Source of the DNA: COE1 sp964387365 | GTDB taxonomy: Bacteria; Bacillota; Clostridia; Lachnospirales; Lachnospiraceae | Length of the DNA stretch: 16,903 nucleotides | NCBI GenBank assembly: GCA_964387365.1 | Contig: CAYLWP010000042.1 | Span: 1 to 16,903, forward strand | Reading direction: 5' to 3' | Shown: positions 7,098-14,055 of the stretch, piece after piece | Position numbering within the stretch: position 1 is the stretch's first letter | Layout: every line of letters begins with the position of its first letter | The notes under the pieces: model-generated | Database searches by the model: none | Told to the model about the DNA's origin: nothing | The model's input: the letters and a program-made list of their open reading frames with translations, nothing else | Translations under genes and position numbers: made by a program

Positions 7098-7131
7098 AAG
7101 CTGCAAAAGCATCTGAGGAGTTTGCAGGCTT
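7098..7131. repeat. Hairpin in the rlmB-sigH gap
   Basis: AAGCTGCAAA (7098-7107) pairs with TTTGCAGGCTT (7121-7131) apart from one bulged base, with a 13-base loop. TTGGAAAAG follows, not a T run, so read-through into sigH is likely. The hairpin sits about 20 bases before the sigH ribosome binding site. I see no convincing promoter in this 84-bp gap. Confidence 0.45.
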
Positions 7132-7161
7132 TGGAAAAGTGGGAAAGCGTTAGGTGAGAGT

Positions 7162-7776
7162 ATGTACAAGGCTTACACAGATGAAGAACTGATTGACAGA
7201 CTTCGTGACGGTGAGAGTCAGATTACTGATTATATCATGGATAAATATAAAAATCTGGTCAGGAAAAAGGCAAAATCCATGTATATTCTCGGAGCAGATA
7301 ATGATGACCTGATTCAGGAGGGAATGATTGGGTTATATAAGGCAATCCGTGATTATGATGCGGGAAGAGATGCCAGCTTTTATACCTTTGCCGATTTGTG
7401 TGTGTCCAGACAGATGTATACGGCGGTTCAGGCTTCAAGGAGAGAAAAACATGCACCGCTCAATTCTTACATTTCACTCTATGCTGATATGACAGAAGGG
7501 GAACATGAAGGAAGCGAAGCGGAGCTGATACAGATACTGGCATCCCGTACGGAGACGAATCCGGAGGAGCTTTTTATTGATAAAGAGAACGTAGCAGATA
7601 TTGAAGCGCTGATTGATAAGGAACTGAGCAGCTTGGAAAAGCAGGTGCTTGACCTGTATCTTACGGGAATGACTTATTCTCAGATTGCAAAGGTCCTTGG
7701 AAGGGATGAGAAGTCCACAGACAATGCTCTGCAGCGCATGAAGGCAAAGCTAAAACGGGCAGTACATAGCAAGTAG
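7162..7776 (+). CDS. sigH: RNA polymerase sigma factor SigH (Spo0H)
   Basis: SigH is the transition-state and early-sporulation sigma factor of Firmicutes. The 204-residue protein follows B. subtilis SigH closely: sigma region 2 (about 20-95) with GADNDDLIQEGMIGLYKAI (44-62) and FYTFADLCVSRQM (73-85), the conserved HAPLNSYISL (97-106), and region 4 (about 150-200) with SLEKQVLDLYLTGMTYSQIA (157-176) and DNALQRMKAKLKR (187-199). AGGTGA at 7152-7157 is the ribosome binding site. The position after cysS-mrnC-rlmB matches the B. subtilis order except for the lost yacP. Its stop codon overlaps the ribosome binding site of the next gene, so the two are probably translated from one message. It could be transcribed partly by read-through from the cysteine T-box promoter. 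Confidence 0.95.
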   Translation: MYKAYTDEELIDRLRDGESQITDYIMDKYKNLVRKKAKSMYILGADNDDLIQEGMIGLYKAIRDYDAGRDASFYTFADLCVSRQMYTAVQASRREKHAPLNSYISLYADMTEGEHEGSEAELIQILASRTETNPEELFIDKENVADIEALIDKELSSLEKQVLDLYLTGMTYSQIAKVLGRDEKSTDNALQRMKAKLKRAVHSK

Positions 7777-7785
7777 AGGAGAAGC

Positions 7786-9093
7786 ATGGTACAAAAGAGA
7801 AAACAATCCCTGAACAGAATAGTGTTACTTGTGACTTTATTTTGCATGCTCGGAAACAGTATAACGGCAATGGCAGCAGATGAAAGCCGACGTTATTGGA
7901 ACATGACACAGGTAACGATTGAAGAGGCGGATATGACCATGCAGGTGCCCTCTTCCTGCCATCTGCTTACTCAGAATATAGAGGAAGATGACCCTTATCT
8001 GCAGAAAGTGGGAGCAGACAGGGAGACGATACAGAATTACTATAAGGAATCAGGAATCGTGCTCAATGCGATTGCGCCGGATGATACCTATGAAATTGTT
8101 GTAACGATGAATGAGAGCAATCATATTGATTACGTGTACAACCTGCATTCACTGACCAAGGAACAGATGCAGCAGTTGGCGGAAACGATACAGACAACGT
8201 ATGCATCCTACGGTTATGAAGTTGATGGCTATGAGCTGTATCAGACAGAGCAAGCCTCGTATATACTTTTTTCTTTCAGCCAGTTATACGGAGAGCAGAA
8301 GGTACAATGCAGCCAGTTCTATACGATTAGAAACAGCAGAATCTATAACATTACACTGCGAAGCTATACCGGTGAGATAACAAAGGAATTAGAAACCATA
8401 TTCCGGCAGGTAGCGGATAGTACGACTTATACCGATACCGGGAATAACGTTTTCTATGGTAATGAAGATTACGGCGTAAGCTTTTTGCTTGCTGGGGGAT
8501 GGGAGGCTTCTTCGCAGGCGCAGGATAATCCGTATCTGCAGACGCAGTATGTGCATGCGAATGAATTAGGTGAGAGCATCCAGTTCTTCTGTATGGATAT
8601 CTGGGGGGATATGAACGCATTTCACAGATTATTCAATTCGCGTGAATCGCTTACCATGAAGGATGGAATGACGAATGCAGATAAGAATAAGTATAAATCA
8701 TATGTGTCCGGATTTTTCAGTGAATATGGTTCTGTTTCCTTTAAACAGTTCGGAGAAAACTGGTATTTGATTAGTGAGATGCCCAAGCTGGTTACGGATG
8801 AAAATACAGAGGGTACTTATCTTCAGAAAAGTGCAGTATCGATTCAGAATGGATTTCTCTATGCTTTTCAGTATGGGTATTATGAGAAAGCCAATCTGCA
8901 TGAGGCAGATTTTGAAGAGTTACTGAAAAAGGTATCCTACGAGAATCCCCAAATCGTTTCGGAGGATGGAAAATATTATGAGGATATAGCAGGAATGGTG
9001 GTTAAAATCGTGATTTTAGCGGTGTTAATCGTTGCAATGCTGGCAGTTATTATATACCTCTATCATAAGGGCAGTGAGGAGAAGAAGCTATGA
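7786..9093 (+). CDS. Unrecognised secreted, C-terminally membrane-anchored protein with two similar halves
   Basis: I do not recognise the family. The 435-residue product has a signal peptide (basic MVQKRKQSLNR, hydrophobic 12-28, likely cleavage after AMA at 30) and one C-terminal transmembrane segment (about 404-426) followed by the short basic tail YHKGSEEKKL. The bulk should therefore face outward, anchored by its C terminus. The outer part looks like an internal duplication: about 50-215 and 228-392 share a start with a beta-type stretch leading to DDPYLQ (68-73) or DNPYLQ (247-252), then similar later blocks (around 130-165 and 290-330) and a final block ending in a helix near 200-210 and 380-390. 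AGAGGAG at 7775-7781, overlapping the sigH stop codon, is the ribosome binding site; the gap to sigH is 9 bp. A strong terminator overlaps its 3' end. No catalytic motif is evident. Confidence 0.85.
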   Translation: MVQKRKQSLNRIVLLVTLFCMLGNSITAMAADESRRYWNMTQVTIEEADMTMQVPSSCHLLTQNIEEDDPYLQKVGADRETIQNYYKESGIVLNAIAPDDTYEIVVTMNESNHIDYVYNLHSLTKEQMQQLAETIQTTYASYGYEVDGYELYQTEQASYILFSFSQLYGEQKVQCSQFYTIRNSRIYNITLRSYTGEITKELETIFRQVADSTTYTDTGNNVFYGNEDYGVSFLLAGGWEASSQAQDNPYLQTQYVHANELGESIQFFCMDIWGDMNAFHRLFNSRESLTMKDGMTNADKNKYKSYVSGFFSEYGSVSFKQFGENWYLISEMPKLVTDENTEGTYLQKSAVSIQNGFLYAFQYGYYEKANLHEADFEELLKKVSYENPQIVSEDGKYYEDIAGMVVKIVILAVLIVAMLAVIIYLYHKGSEEKKL

Positions 9094-9109
9094 AAGTAGC
9101 TTCTTTTTT
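9081..9109 (+). terminator. Terminator of the cysE-to-orf435 gene run
   Basis: GAAGCTA (9084-9090) pairs with TAGCTTC (9097-9103) around a 6-base loop, extended by A-T and G-T pairs, with T at 9104-9109. The stem's left arm is coding and the TGA stop codon (9091-9093) lies in the loop. Confidence 0.9.
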
Positions 9110-9154
9110 CGTGGTTCAGATTGTTTCAAATAGTCAGAAAATAACAATATTTGC

Positions 9155-9183
9155 GTGACAAAACATGAATTTTTTGAGATAAT
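9155..9183 (+). promoter_or_regulatory. Promoter of the glycosyltransferase gene
   Basis: GTGACA (9155-9160), a 17-bp spacer and GATAAT (9178-9183) would start transcription near 9190, about 30 bases before the start codon at 9222. Confidence 0.6.
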
Positions 9184-9221
9184 ATTTACATGGGGAATAT
9201 ATGATAACAGGGGGAAAAATC

Positions 9222-9842
9222 ATGCAGGATAGCGTACTTGACCTGACAATCGTGGTGCCGGTTTATAATCCGGATGAGAGGCTGGTTAAAATGATAAAAG
9301 AGCTCAGAAGACGGGGCTTTCATGATATCATTGTTGTAAATGACGGTAGTGATGAGGAGCATGGAATGCCACTGGAACAGGTAGAGGGCGATGCGACGGT
9401 TATTCACTACGGAAAGAATAGGGGAAAAGGAAAAGCAATGAAGATAGCCTTTTCTTTTTGTAAGGAAAATCGTAAAAAATCACAGGGAATCATTATTGCG
9501 GACTGGGAAAACCAACACCACCCGGATGATGTGTATGCCTGTGGGAAGACTTTACTTGAAAATAATGGTCATTTAATTCTTGGCTGTAGGGATTTTCGAG
9601 GAGATGATGTACCGCTTCGCAGTAAGTTGGAAAATGGTATCAGGAAAGGCGCCTTATTTGTTTTTAGGGGAATCAGGGTATCTGATGCACAGGCAGGACT
9701 GTGCGCATTCGGAATGAACTGGCTTGCAAGACTTATGGAGGAAAAGGGAGAGCGTTCGGAATATGAAAACAATGTGCTTCTTGAAGTAAAGGATCTGGAT
9801 ATGCCTATTATAGAGATTCCGATCAGAACATTATCGGCATAA
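9222..9842 (+). CDS. Glycosyltransferase, family 2 (dolichyl-phosphate-mannose-synthase-like)
   Basis: The 206-residue protein is a GT-A fold family 2 enzyme, which transfers a sugar from a nucleotide donor. Visible motifs are TIVVPVYNPDE (9-19), VVNDGSDE (38-45), GKNRGKGKAMKIAF (64-77), the acceptor-side SDAQAGLCAFG (154-164) and EIPIRT (198-203). The usual DxD stretch DADGQH reads DWENQH (94-99), keeping the first Asp but with Glu at the second. The protein ends just after EIPIRT, where relatives usually continue with about 20 more conserved residues and often membrane helices; no transmembrane segment is seen. AGGGGGA ends 7 bases before ATG 9222; ATG 9201 is a possible alternative adding 7 residues. 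It has its own promoter and terminator region, so it is probably monocistronic. Substrate unknown. Confidence 0.88.
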   Translation: MQDSVLDLTIVVPVYNPDERLVKMIKELRRRGFHDIIVVNDGSDEEHGMPLEQVEGDATVIHYGKNRGKGKAMKIAFSFCKENRKKSQGIIIADWENQHHPDDVYACGKTLLENNGHLILGCRDFRGDDVPLRSKLENGIRKGALFVFRGIRVSDAQAGLCAFGMNWLARLMEEKGERSEYENNVLLEVKDLDMPIIEIPIRTLSA

Positions 9843-9853
9843 CAAAACAGGTC

Positions 9854-9882
9854 TTGTAATGAAACGTGGCTTACGGTAAACT
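9854..9882 (+). promoter_or_regulatory. Candidate recQ promoter
   Basis: TTGTAA (9854-9859), a 17-bp spacer and TAAACT (9877-9882) would start transcription near 9889. The transcript would then include the SD-like AGGAAGG (9904-9910) and the hairpin before recQ. Confidence 0.4.
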
Positions 9883-9914
9883 AACGATAGGGAAGATAGA
9901 AATAGGAAGGATAA

Positions 9915-9938
9915 GAGCAGTCCCGTGGGACTGCTTTT
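9915..9938 (+). terminator. Terminator-like hairpin directly before recQ
   Basis: AGCAGTCCC (9916-9924) and GGGACTGCT (9927-9935) form a strong stem, followed by TTTT (9935-9938) then GCGTTTG. It is probably the terminator of the glycosyltransferase gene, but it ends only 10 bases before the recQ start codon. It may instead, or also, affect recQ expression. Confidence 0.65.
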
Positions 9939-9947
9939 GCGTTTGAT

Positions 9948-11846
9948 ATGAAGTATAAGGTTCTAAAGAAGTATTTTGGATATGAATCGTTTCGTGAGGG
10001 GCAGGAGGAATTAATCGATGCATTGCTGCAGAGACAGGATGTGTTTGGAATTATGCCGACAGGTGCCGGTAAGTCCTTGTGTTATCAGGTGCCGGCGCTG
10101 ATATTTCCGGGGATTACTCTGGTAATCTCACCCTTAATCAGTCTGATGAAGGATCAGGTTGCGGCATTGAACCAGGCAGGCGTCTATGCGGCTTATCTGA
10201 ACAGCTCACTTACGCAGGGACAGTATTTCAAGGCATTGGAATTTGCCAAGGCGGGAAAGTATAAGATTATTTATGTGGCACCCGAGCGTCTGCTTACGGA
10301 TTCCTTTTTAAGCTTTGCACTGCAGGCGGATATTTCCTTTATCAGTGTGGACGAGGTACATTGCGTTTCCCAGTGGGGACAGGATTTCAGACCGAGCTAC
10401 CTTAAGATTGTAGAGTTTATCAGGCGTTTGCCAGGGCGCCCTGTCGTAGGCGCTTTTACGGCAACGGCAACCAAGGCAGTTCGCGACGATGTTATGCGCA
10501 TTTTGCAGCTGCATAATCCGAAGGTGGTAACAACGGGCTTTGACAGAAAGAATCTGTCCTTTACCGTAAAAACTGCAAAGGATAAGAAGGCAGAAGTGCT
10601 TTCTCTGTTGCAGGAATATCGCACAGAGAGCGGAATTATTTACTGCATCACCAGAAAGCTTGTGGAAGAAGTGTACGAACTGCTGCAGGAAAATGGTATC
10701 TCGGTTTCCAAGTATCATGCAGGCATGGAAGACAGGGAACGCATGGAGAATCAGGATGATTTTATCTATGACAGAACGCAGGTGATGGTTGCCACAAATG
10801 CCTTTGGTATGGGAATAGATAAACCGGATGTAAGATTTGTCATTCATTACAATATGCCGAAAAATATGGAAAGCTATTATCAGGAGGCGGGGCGTGCAGG
10901 ACGTGACGGCGAGAATTCGGATTGTATTCTGCTGTATAGTGCGCAGGATGTGCATACGAATCAGTTCTTTATTGAAAATAACCGTGAAAATGAAGAACTG
11001 AGCGAGGCGGAGCTTGCGCAGGTCATGGAGAAGGACAGGGAACGTCTGAAAAAGATGACATATTACTGTTATACCAGCGACTGCCTCAGAGCCTATATGC
11101 TACGCTATTTTGGAGAGCAGACGGGAGATTACTGCGGGAACTGCAGTAACTGCCTGAAGAATTATGAAGAGGTTGATGTTGCAAAGTATGCCAGAATGAT
11201 TCTTGGTTGTATCGAGGAAAGCCGGGAACGGTATGGGGCAACGGTTATTGCGGATACGCTTCGCGGCAGTAAAAATGAAAAAATAGAGCGTTACCGGATG
11301 AATCAAAACAGCTATTACGGAGCCATGCGGGGGATGAGTCAGGACAGGGTGAGACAGATTATCCGGTTTATGCTGACAAGAGGCTATCTGATGCAGACCG
11401 ATGACGGTTACGCTGTTTTGAAGCTGACGGAGAGCTCCTATGACCTGACTGTGAAGGGCGAGCAGCTGCTTATGAAACTGCCGAAGGAGAAGGCAGAGGC
11501 AGCCGCCTGGGATGGAGCAAAGCGCAAGCTTGAGAAGGCACAGCTTACGAAGGCAAAGCGCATCATGTCAGACAAACCGGAGCTTTACGAGAGACTGCGA
11601 GAGCTTCGTAATGAGACGGCAAGGGCGATGCATGTTCCGGCGTATGTTGTTTTTACAGACAGAACCTTACTGGAAATGAGCGGATATCTTCCGGTGACAA
11701 GGGAGGAGATGCTGGGAATTACCGGTGTGGCGCAGGCTAAGTATGAAAAATACGGAGAACAGTTTATTGCCGTAATCAGGAAGTATAAGGATGAGCATGG
11801 AGTGCAGGCACAGGCACCCAGGGCAACCGCAAAAATCAGATTTTAA
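9948..11846 (+). CDS. recQ: ATP-dependent DNA helicase RecQ
   Basis: RecQ is a 3'-5' DNA helicase of recombination and fork repair. The 632 residues show the full bacterial layout: Q-motif region FGYESFREGQ (10-19), Walker A MPTGAGKS (36-43), motif II DEVH (135-138, where E. coli has DEAH), TATAT (171-175), motif IV GIIYCITR (229-236), and GMGIDKPDVRFVIHYNMPK with QEAGRAGRDG (287-305, 312-321). The zinc-binding Cys are 379, 396, 399 and 402; the winged-helix RQC region spans about 405-515, and an HRDC domain (about 545-612) ends the protein. ATG 9948 is the only possible start before an in-frame stop at 9912, and it has no ribosome binding site in the normal window: TTTTGCGTTTGAT precedes it. 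No clear terminator follows; only a T7 run at 11855-11861. Confidence 0.97.
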   Translation: MKYKVLKKYFGYESFREGQEELIDALLQRQDVFGIMPTGAGKSLCYQVPALIFPGITLVISPLISLMKDQVAALNQAGVYAAYLNSSLTQGQYFKALEFAKAGKYKIIYVAPERLLTDSFLSFALQADISFISVDEVHCVSQWGQDFRPSYLKIVEFIRRLPGRPVVGAFTATATKAVRDDVMRILQLHNPKVVTTGFDRKNLSFTVKTAKDKKAEVLSLLQEYRTESGIIYCITRKLVEEVYELLQENGISVSKYHAGMEDRERMENQDDFIYDRTQVMVATNAFGMGIDKPDVRFVIHYNMPKNMESYYQEAGRAGRDGENSDCILLYSAQDVHTNQFFIENNRENEELSEAELAQVMEKDRERLKKMTYYCYTSDCLRAYMLRYFGEQTGDYCGNCSNCLKNYEEVDVAKYARMILGCIEESRERYGATVIADTLRGSKNEKIERYRMNQNSYYGAMRGMSQDRVRQIIRFMLTRGYLMQTDDGYAVLKLTESSYDLTVKGEQLLMKLPKEKAEAAAWDGAKRKLEKAQLTKAKRIMSDKPELYERLRELRNETARAMHVPAYVVFTDRTLLEMSGYLPVTREEMLGITGVAQAKYEKYGEQFIAVIRKYKDEHGVQAQAPRATAKIRF

Positions 11847-11863
11847 CAAAAAAGTTTTTTTGA

Positions 11864-11892
11864 TTGACCTATGATTACAGGAACGTTAAAAT
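11864..11892 (+). promoter_or_regulatory. Promoter of the DUF3048 gene
   Basis: TTGACC (11864-11869), a 17-bp spacer and TAAAAT (11887-11892) start transcription near 11899-11903, where the long hairpin begins. Confidence 0.7.
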
Positions 11893-11902
11893 GATTATGT
11901 AA

Positions 11903-11946
11903 ACAAGCCTTTACGGCAGTATAGTAAACTGCCGCAAAGAGCTTGT
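11903..11946 (+). other. Long 5' stem-loop of the DUF3048 mRNA
   Basis: ACAAGCCTTT (11903-11912) pairs with AAAG and GCTTGT (11936-11939, 11941-11946, one bulged A). After one A-C mismatch, CGGCAGT (11914-11920) pairs with ACTGCCG (11928-11934) around a 7-base loop. The total is about 17 bp. No U tract follows on either strand, so it is not a terminator. It would be the very 5' end of the message, 20 bases before the start codon. Confidence 0.75.
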
Positions 11947-11966
11947 ACAATAAAAGGGTAACGAAA

Positions 11967-13070
11967 ATGGAAAGGGAAAGGTATATGAGGAGAAAAGAGT
12001 TAACAGGAATGGGGAAGAGACTGGCAGCGATAGGAATGACGCTTGCCATGACAGTTGCGGTGTTAGGAGGAAGTCTTGCTTCTTCTGTCGAAGTTCAGGC
12101 AGAGGAAATGCCCGGATATGTAAGAAGTGTATATACAAATGAATGGATTCCTGCAAATCAGGCGTTGTTTCGCCCGATTGCAGTCATGATGCCGACAGAT
12201 AAGAAAGCACAGCCTTCCTATGGAATCGGTAACGCGAAGATTTTATACGAGATAATGGAAGAGGGAGAGATTTCAAGACAGCTTGCAGTGATTGATGACT
12301 GGCATACCTTGCCACAGATTGGTAATATCAGAAGCTGTAGAGCATATTATATTCCGCAGGCAACGGAATGGGATCCGATTCTGATTCATTTCGGCGGTGT
12401 TGTATATATGAAGGACAGAATTATGGCTGCTGATATCAATAATCTTTCCGGCTCTGCGCAGTACGGAGTAGGCGGAGGAACGGTAGGTGCCAATGCCTTT
12501 TTCAGAACAACGGATAAGAAGGCGCCGCACAATGCCTATACAAGCGGACAGAATGTAATCAATACCTGTATACAGCTTGATTATTCGCTGTTAATCAGAG
12601 ACGGCTATTATAATCCGAAGCATTTTACCTTTGCGCAGGGTGTCAATACGCTGGAGCAGTATGCTACGGCAGCAAAGACAGCCAATGTCATTGATTTGTC
12701 ACAGATATTTACTTATACCAAGAGTGCCTTTGCGTATAATCCGGCAGACGGTTTATATTACAAGACACTTCACGGAGAGCCGCAGGTTGATGCGCTGACA
12801 GGACAGCAGCTTACCTTTGCCAACGTAATCGTACAGAACACCAAATGGTGTAAGCTGGATCAGAACGGTTATCTGTATTTCCAGAACTACGATACAACAG
12901 AGGACGGTTATTATTTCACGAAGGGAAAAGCGATTCATGTGACCTGGCAGAAGACAGGTGATTACACACCGACAGTTTACTATGATGACTTTGGTAATGA
13001 GATTCAGTTGAATGAAGGAAAAACGTATATTGCAATAGCACAGAAGGAAAGACCGGTGCTTTACTACTAA
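11967..13070 (+). CDS. Secreted DUF3048 (YerB-like) protein
   Basis: This 367-residue protein matches the DUF3048 pattern: FRPIAVMM (68-75), a SYGIGNAKILYEIMEEGEISR block (84-104), QIGNIRSCRAYYI (117-129), ILIHFGG (138-144) and the signature APHNAYTSG (186-194). The C-terminal part (about 260-367) matches the family's second, beta-rich domain. The function of the family is unknown; YerB of B. subtilis is a lipoprotein. Here the N terminus is a standard signal peptide with hydrophobic 18-38 and likely cleavage after VQA (43-45), without a lipobox Cys, so the protein is probably released. I chose ATG 11967, with AAAGGG 8 bases upstream; ATG 11985 with AAGGGAAAGG upstream is an equally plausible start and gives a more typical signal peptide. 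It has its own promoter, 5' stem-loop and terminator. Confidence 0.9.
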   Translation: MERERYMRRKELTGMGKRLAAIGMTLAMTVAVLGGSLASSVEVQAEEMPGYVRSVYTNEWIPANQALFRPIAVMMPTDKKAQPSYGIGNAKILYEIMEEGEISRQLAVIDDWHTLPQIGNIRSCRAYYIPQATEWDPILIHFGGVVYMKDRIMAADINNLSGSAQYGVGGGTVGANAFFRTTDKKAPHNAYTSGQNVINTCIQLDYSLLIRDGYYNPKHFTFAQGVNTLEQYATAAKTANVIDLSQIFTYTKSAFAYNPADGLYYKTLHGEPQVDALTGQQLTFANVIVQNTKWCKLDQNGYLYFQNYDTTEDGYYFTKGKAIHVTWQKTGDYTPTVYYDDFGNEIQLNEGKTYIAIAQKERPVLYY

Positions 13071-13088
13071 AATAATGGAAAATATTGC

Positions 13089-13121
13089 GGGGATTGCTGT
13101 TTGGGCAATCCCCTTATTTGT
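13089..13121 (+). terminator. Terminator of the DUF3048 gene
   Basis: GGGGATTGC (13089-13097) pairs perfectly with GCAATCCCC (13105-13113) around a 7-base loop, followed by TTATTTGTT. Confidence 0.88.
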
Positions 13122-13145
13122 TGCAAAAGCCCGACAAGCTCTAAA

Positions 13146-13186
13146 TAAAAACAACAAAACAAAGAAGCCCGAGGTTATCGGGCTTC
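13146..13186 (-). terminator. Terminator of the vanZ gene (minus strand)
   Basis: GAAGCCCGA (13164-13172) pairs with TCGGGCTTC (13178-13186) around a 5-base loop. The U-rich tail lies on the minus strand (TTTGTTTTGTTGTTTTT, from 13163 down to 13147), so it stops transcripts coming from vanZ. It may stop plus-strand transcripts weakly as well. Confidence 0.8.
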
Positions 13187-13217
13187 CTGTTTGTGTAAAA
13201 GGGGAATTCTTCCGGAA

Positions 13218-13251
13218 TTGCTAATTAGCAAGTCTAGCATCTCTGCTAAAC
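13218..13251. repeat. Cluster of four inverted TTAGCA half-sites
   Basis: TTGCTAATTAGCAA (13218-13231) is a perfect 14-bp palindrome. It is followed at once by a second inverted pair, TAGCA (13235-13239) and TGCTA (13244-13248), with flanking GT/AC pairs. Together, four copies of the same six-base half-site alternate in orientation over 34 bp. The cluster lies between the vanZ stop codon and the vanZ terminator, in the 3' untranslated region of that transcript. The rest of 13187-13321 is AT-rich and holds nothing else I can name. Confidence 0.65.
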
Positions 13252-13321
13252 ATGTATTTATCATACACTTTATAATTGTATTTGTATATAACTAAATTGC
13301 GATATAATAACACTATATTGA

Positions 13322-13855
13322 TTAATAAACATCTTTTTTGAACAGCGGATCAAAGAAGGATTTACGGGAAATATATCCTATTATTCGGGTAAAAATGATA
13401 CCTGCTAAGGAACCGGAACTGTCGATAAATACATCCTTTTTTGAGGCTGCTCTGCCGCTTACAAAGAGCTGGTGATATTCGTCAAGATAGGCAAAGCCGA
13501 TGCAGAGAATCAGCGCCGTAAGCATCAGCCAGATTCCGCGAATGCCGTAAACATAAAGCGGGAGGGAAATTGCCACAGCAAGAATAAAGTATTCCGAGAA
13601 ATGTGCCGTTTTCCGGATGTAGTGATGAATCTTGTCCACGCCCTTGTCCATCTGTTCTTCGGTCAGTTCAAAATCAAAGACACGGTCAACGACGGTAATG
13701 ACCTTGTAGGAAACCTGATAGCTTAACTGCGAGCTGGTAGTTCCGTCCTGCGCAGAGAAGGAATAGATACTGTACATGATGATGAGTGCCGGAACAAAGG
13801 ACAGTGGTTTCAAGATAACACGCGCCGCTGTTCTGATAAAAGACTGAAATGTCAT
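13322..13855 (-). CDS. VanZ-family membrane protein
   Basis: This 177-residue integral membrane protein has the VanZ family motifs: IYSFSAQDGTTSSQLS (30-45), RKTAHFSEYFILAVAI (81-96) and FAYLDEYHQLFVSGRAAS (121-138) followed by DVFIDSSGSLAGI (141-153). Hydrophobic segments at about 16-34, 86-102, 105-123 and 144-162 predict four membrane helices. VanZ itself gives low-level teicoplanin resistance in one enterococcal cluster, but most members of the family, probably including this one, have no known link to resistance; no other van genes are nearby. GGAGA (complement of 13861-13865) lies 5 bases before the start. The gene is divergent from the next one and convergent with the DUF3048 gene. Confidence 0.92.
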   Translation of the reverse strand: MTFQSFIRTAARVILKPLSFVPALIIMYSIYSFSAQDGTTSSQLSYQVSYKVITVVDRVFDFELTEEQMDKGVDKIHHYIRKTAHFSEYFILAVAISLPLYVYGIRGIWLMLTALILCIGFAYLDEYHQLFVSGRAASKKDVFIDSSGSLAGIIFTRIIGYISRKSFFDPLFKKDVY

Positions 13856-13937
13856 AATGTTCTCCGTTCTGATTCAAAAATAAATCGGTATTATCTGCTT
13901 CCTGCCGGAACGAGAGTGACCAGCAAAAGCAGTTCTT

Positions 13938-13966
13938 ATTATAATATCCCAAAAACAATATCTCAA
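13938..13966 (-). promoter_or_regulatory. Promoter of vanZ (minus strand)
   Basis: On the minus strand, TTGAGA (complement of 13961-13966), a 17-bp spacer and a perfect TATAAT (complement of 13938-13943) give a start near 13931 and a leader of about 75 nt. Confidence 0.75.
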
Positions 13967-13997
13967 GCAAAAAATACGTGTACTTTTCAGGGAGATA

Positions 13998-14006
13998 TGT
14001 TAGAAT
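13998..14006 (+). promoter_or_regulatory. Candidate extended -10 promoter of the orf153-tetR pair
   Basis: TGT-TAGAAT (13998-14006) is an extended -10 element; the -35 region (GTGTAC at 13978-13983) is weak. It would start transcription near 14013, about 40 bases before the start codon at 14056. The vanZ promoter lies back to back, about 35 bp away. Confidence 0.4.
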
Positions 14007-14055
14007 ATTATCAAGGTATTGTGGGAATGTCATACAGAGGAGGGGGTTATCTGTT

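Noticed and set aside
10308..10955. 215-codon minus-strand open frame inside recQ
   Set aside because: It is the complement of the helicase core, which has all its motifs intact. The composition (rich in His, Cys, Ile) is typical of a shadow frame.
11847..11865. recQ terminator at the T run 11855-11861
   Set aside because: Only a very weak A/T stem can be drawn before the T run.
13260..13321. Plus-strand promoter at TATAAT 13303-13308
   Set aside because: No -35 box at proper spacing and no gene downstream on that strand; it lies in AT-rich DNA at the 3' end of vanZ.
13322..13855. Glycopeptide resistance locus
   Set aside because: Only a VanZ-family protein is present; there is no vanA/B ligase, vanH, vanX or two-component system. 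The family is widespread without resistance.
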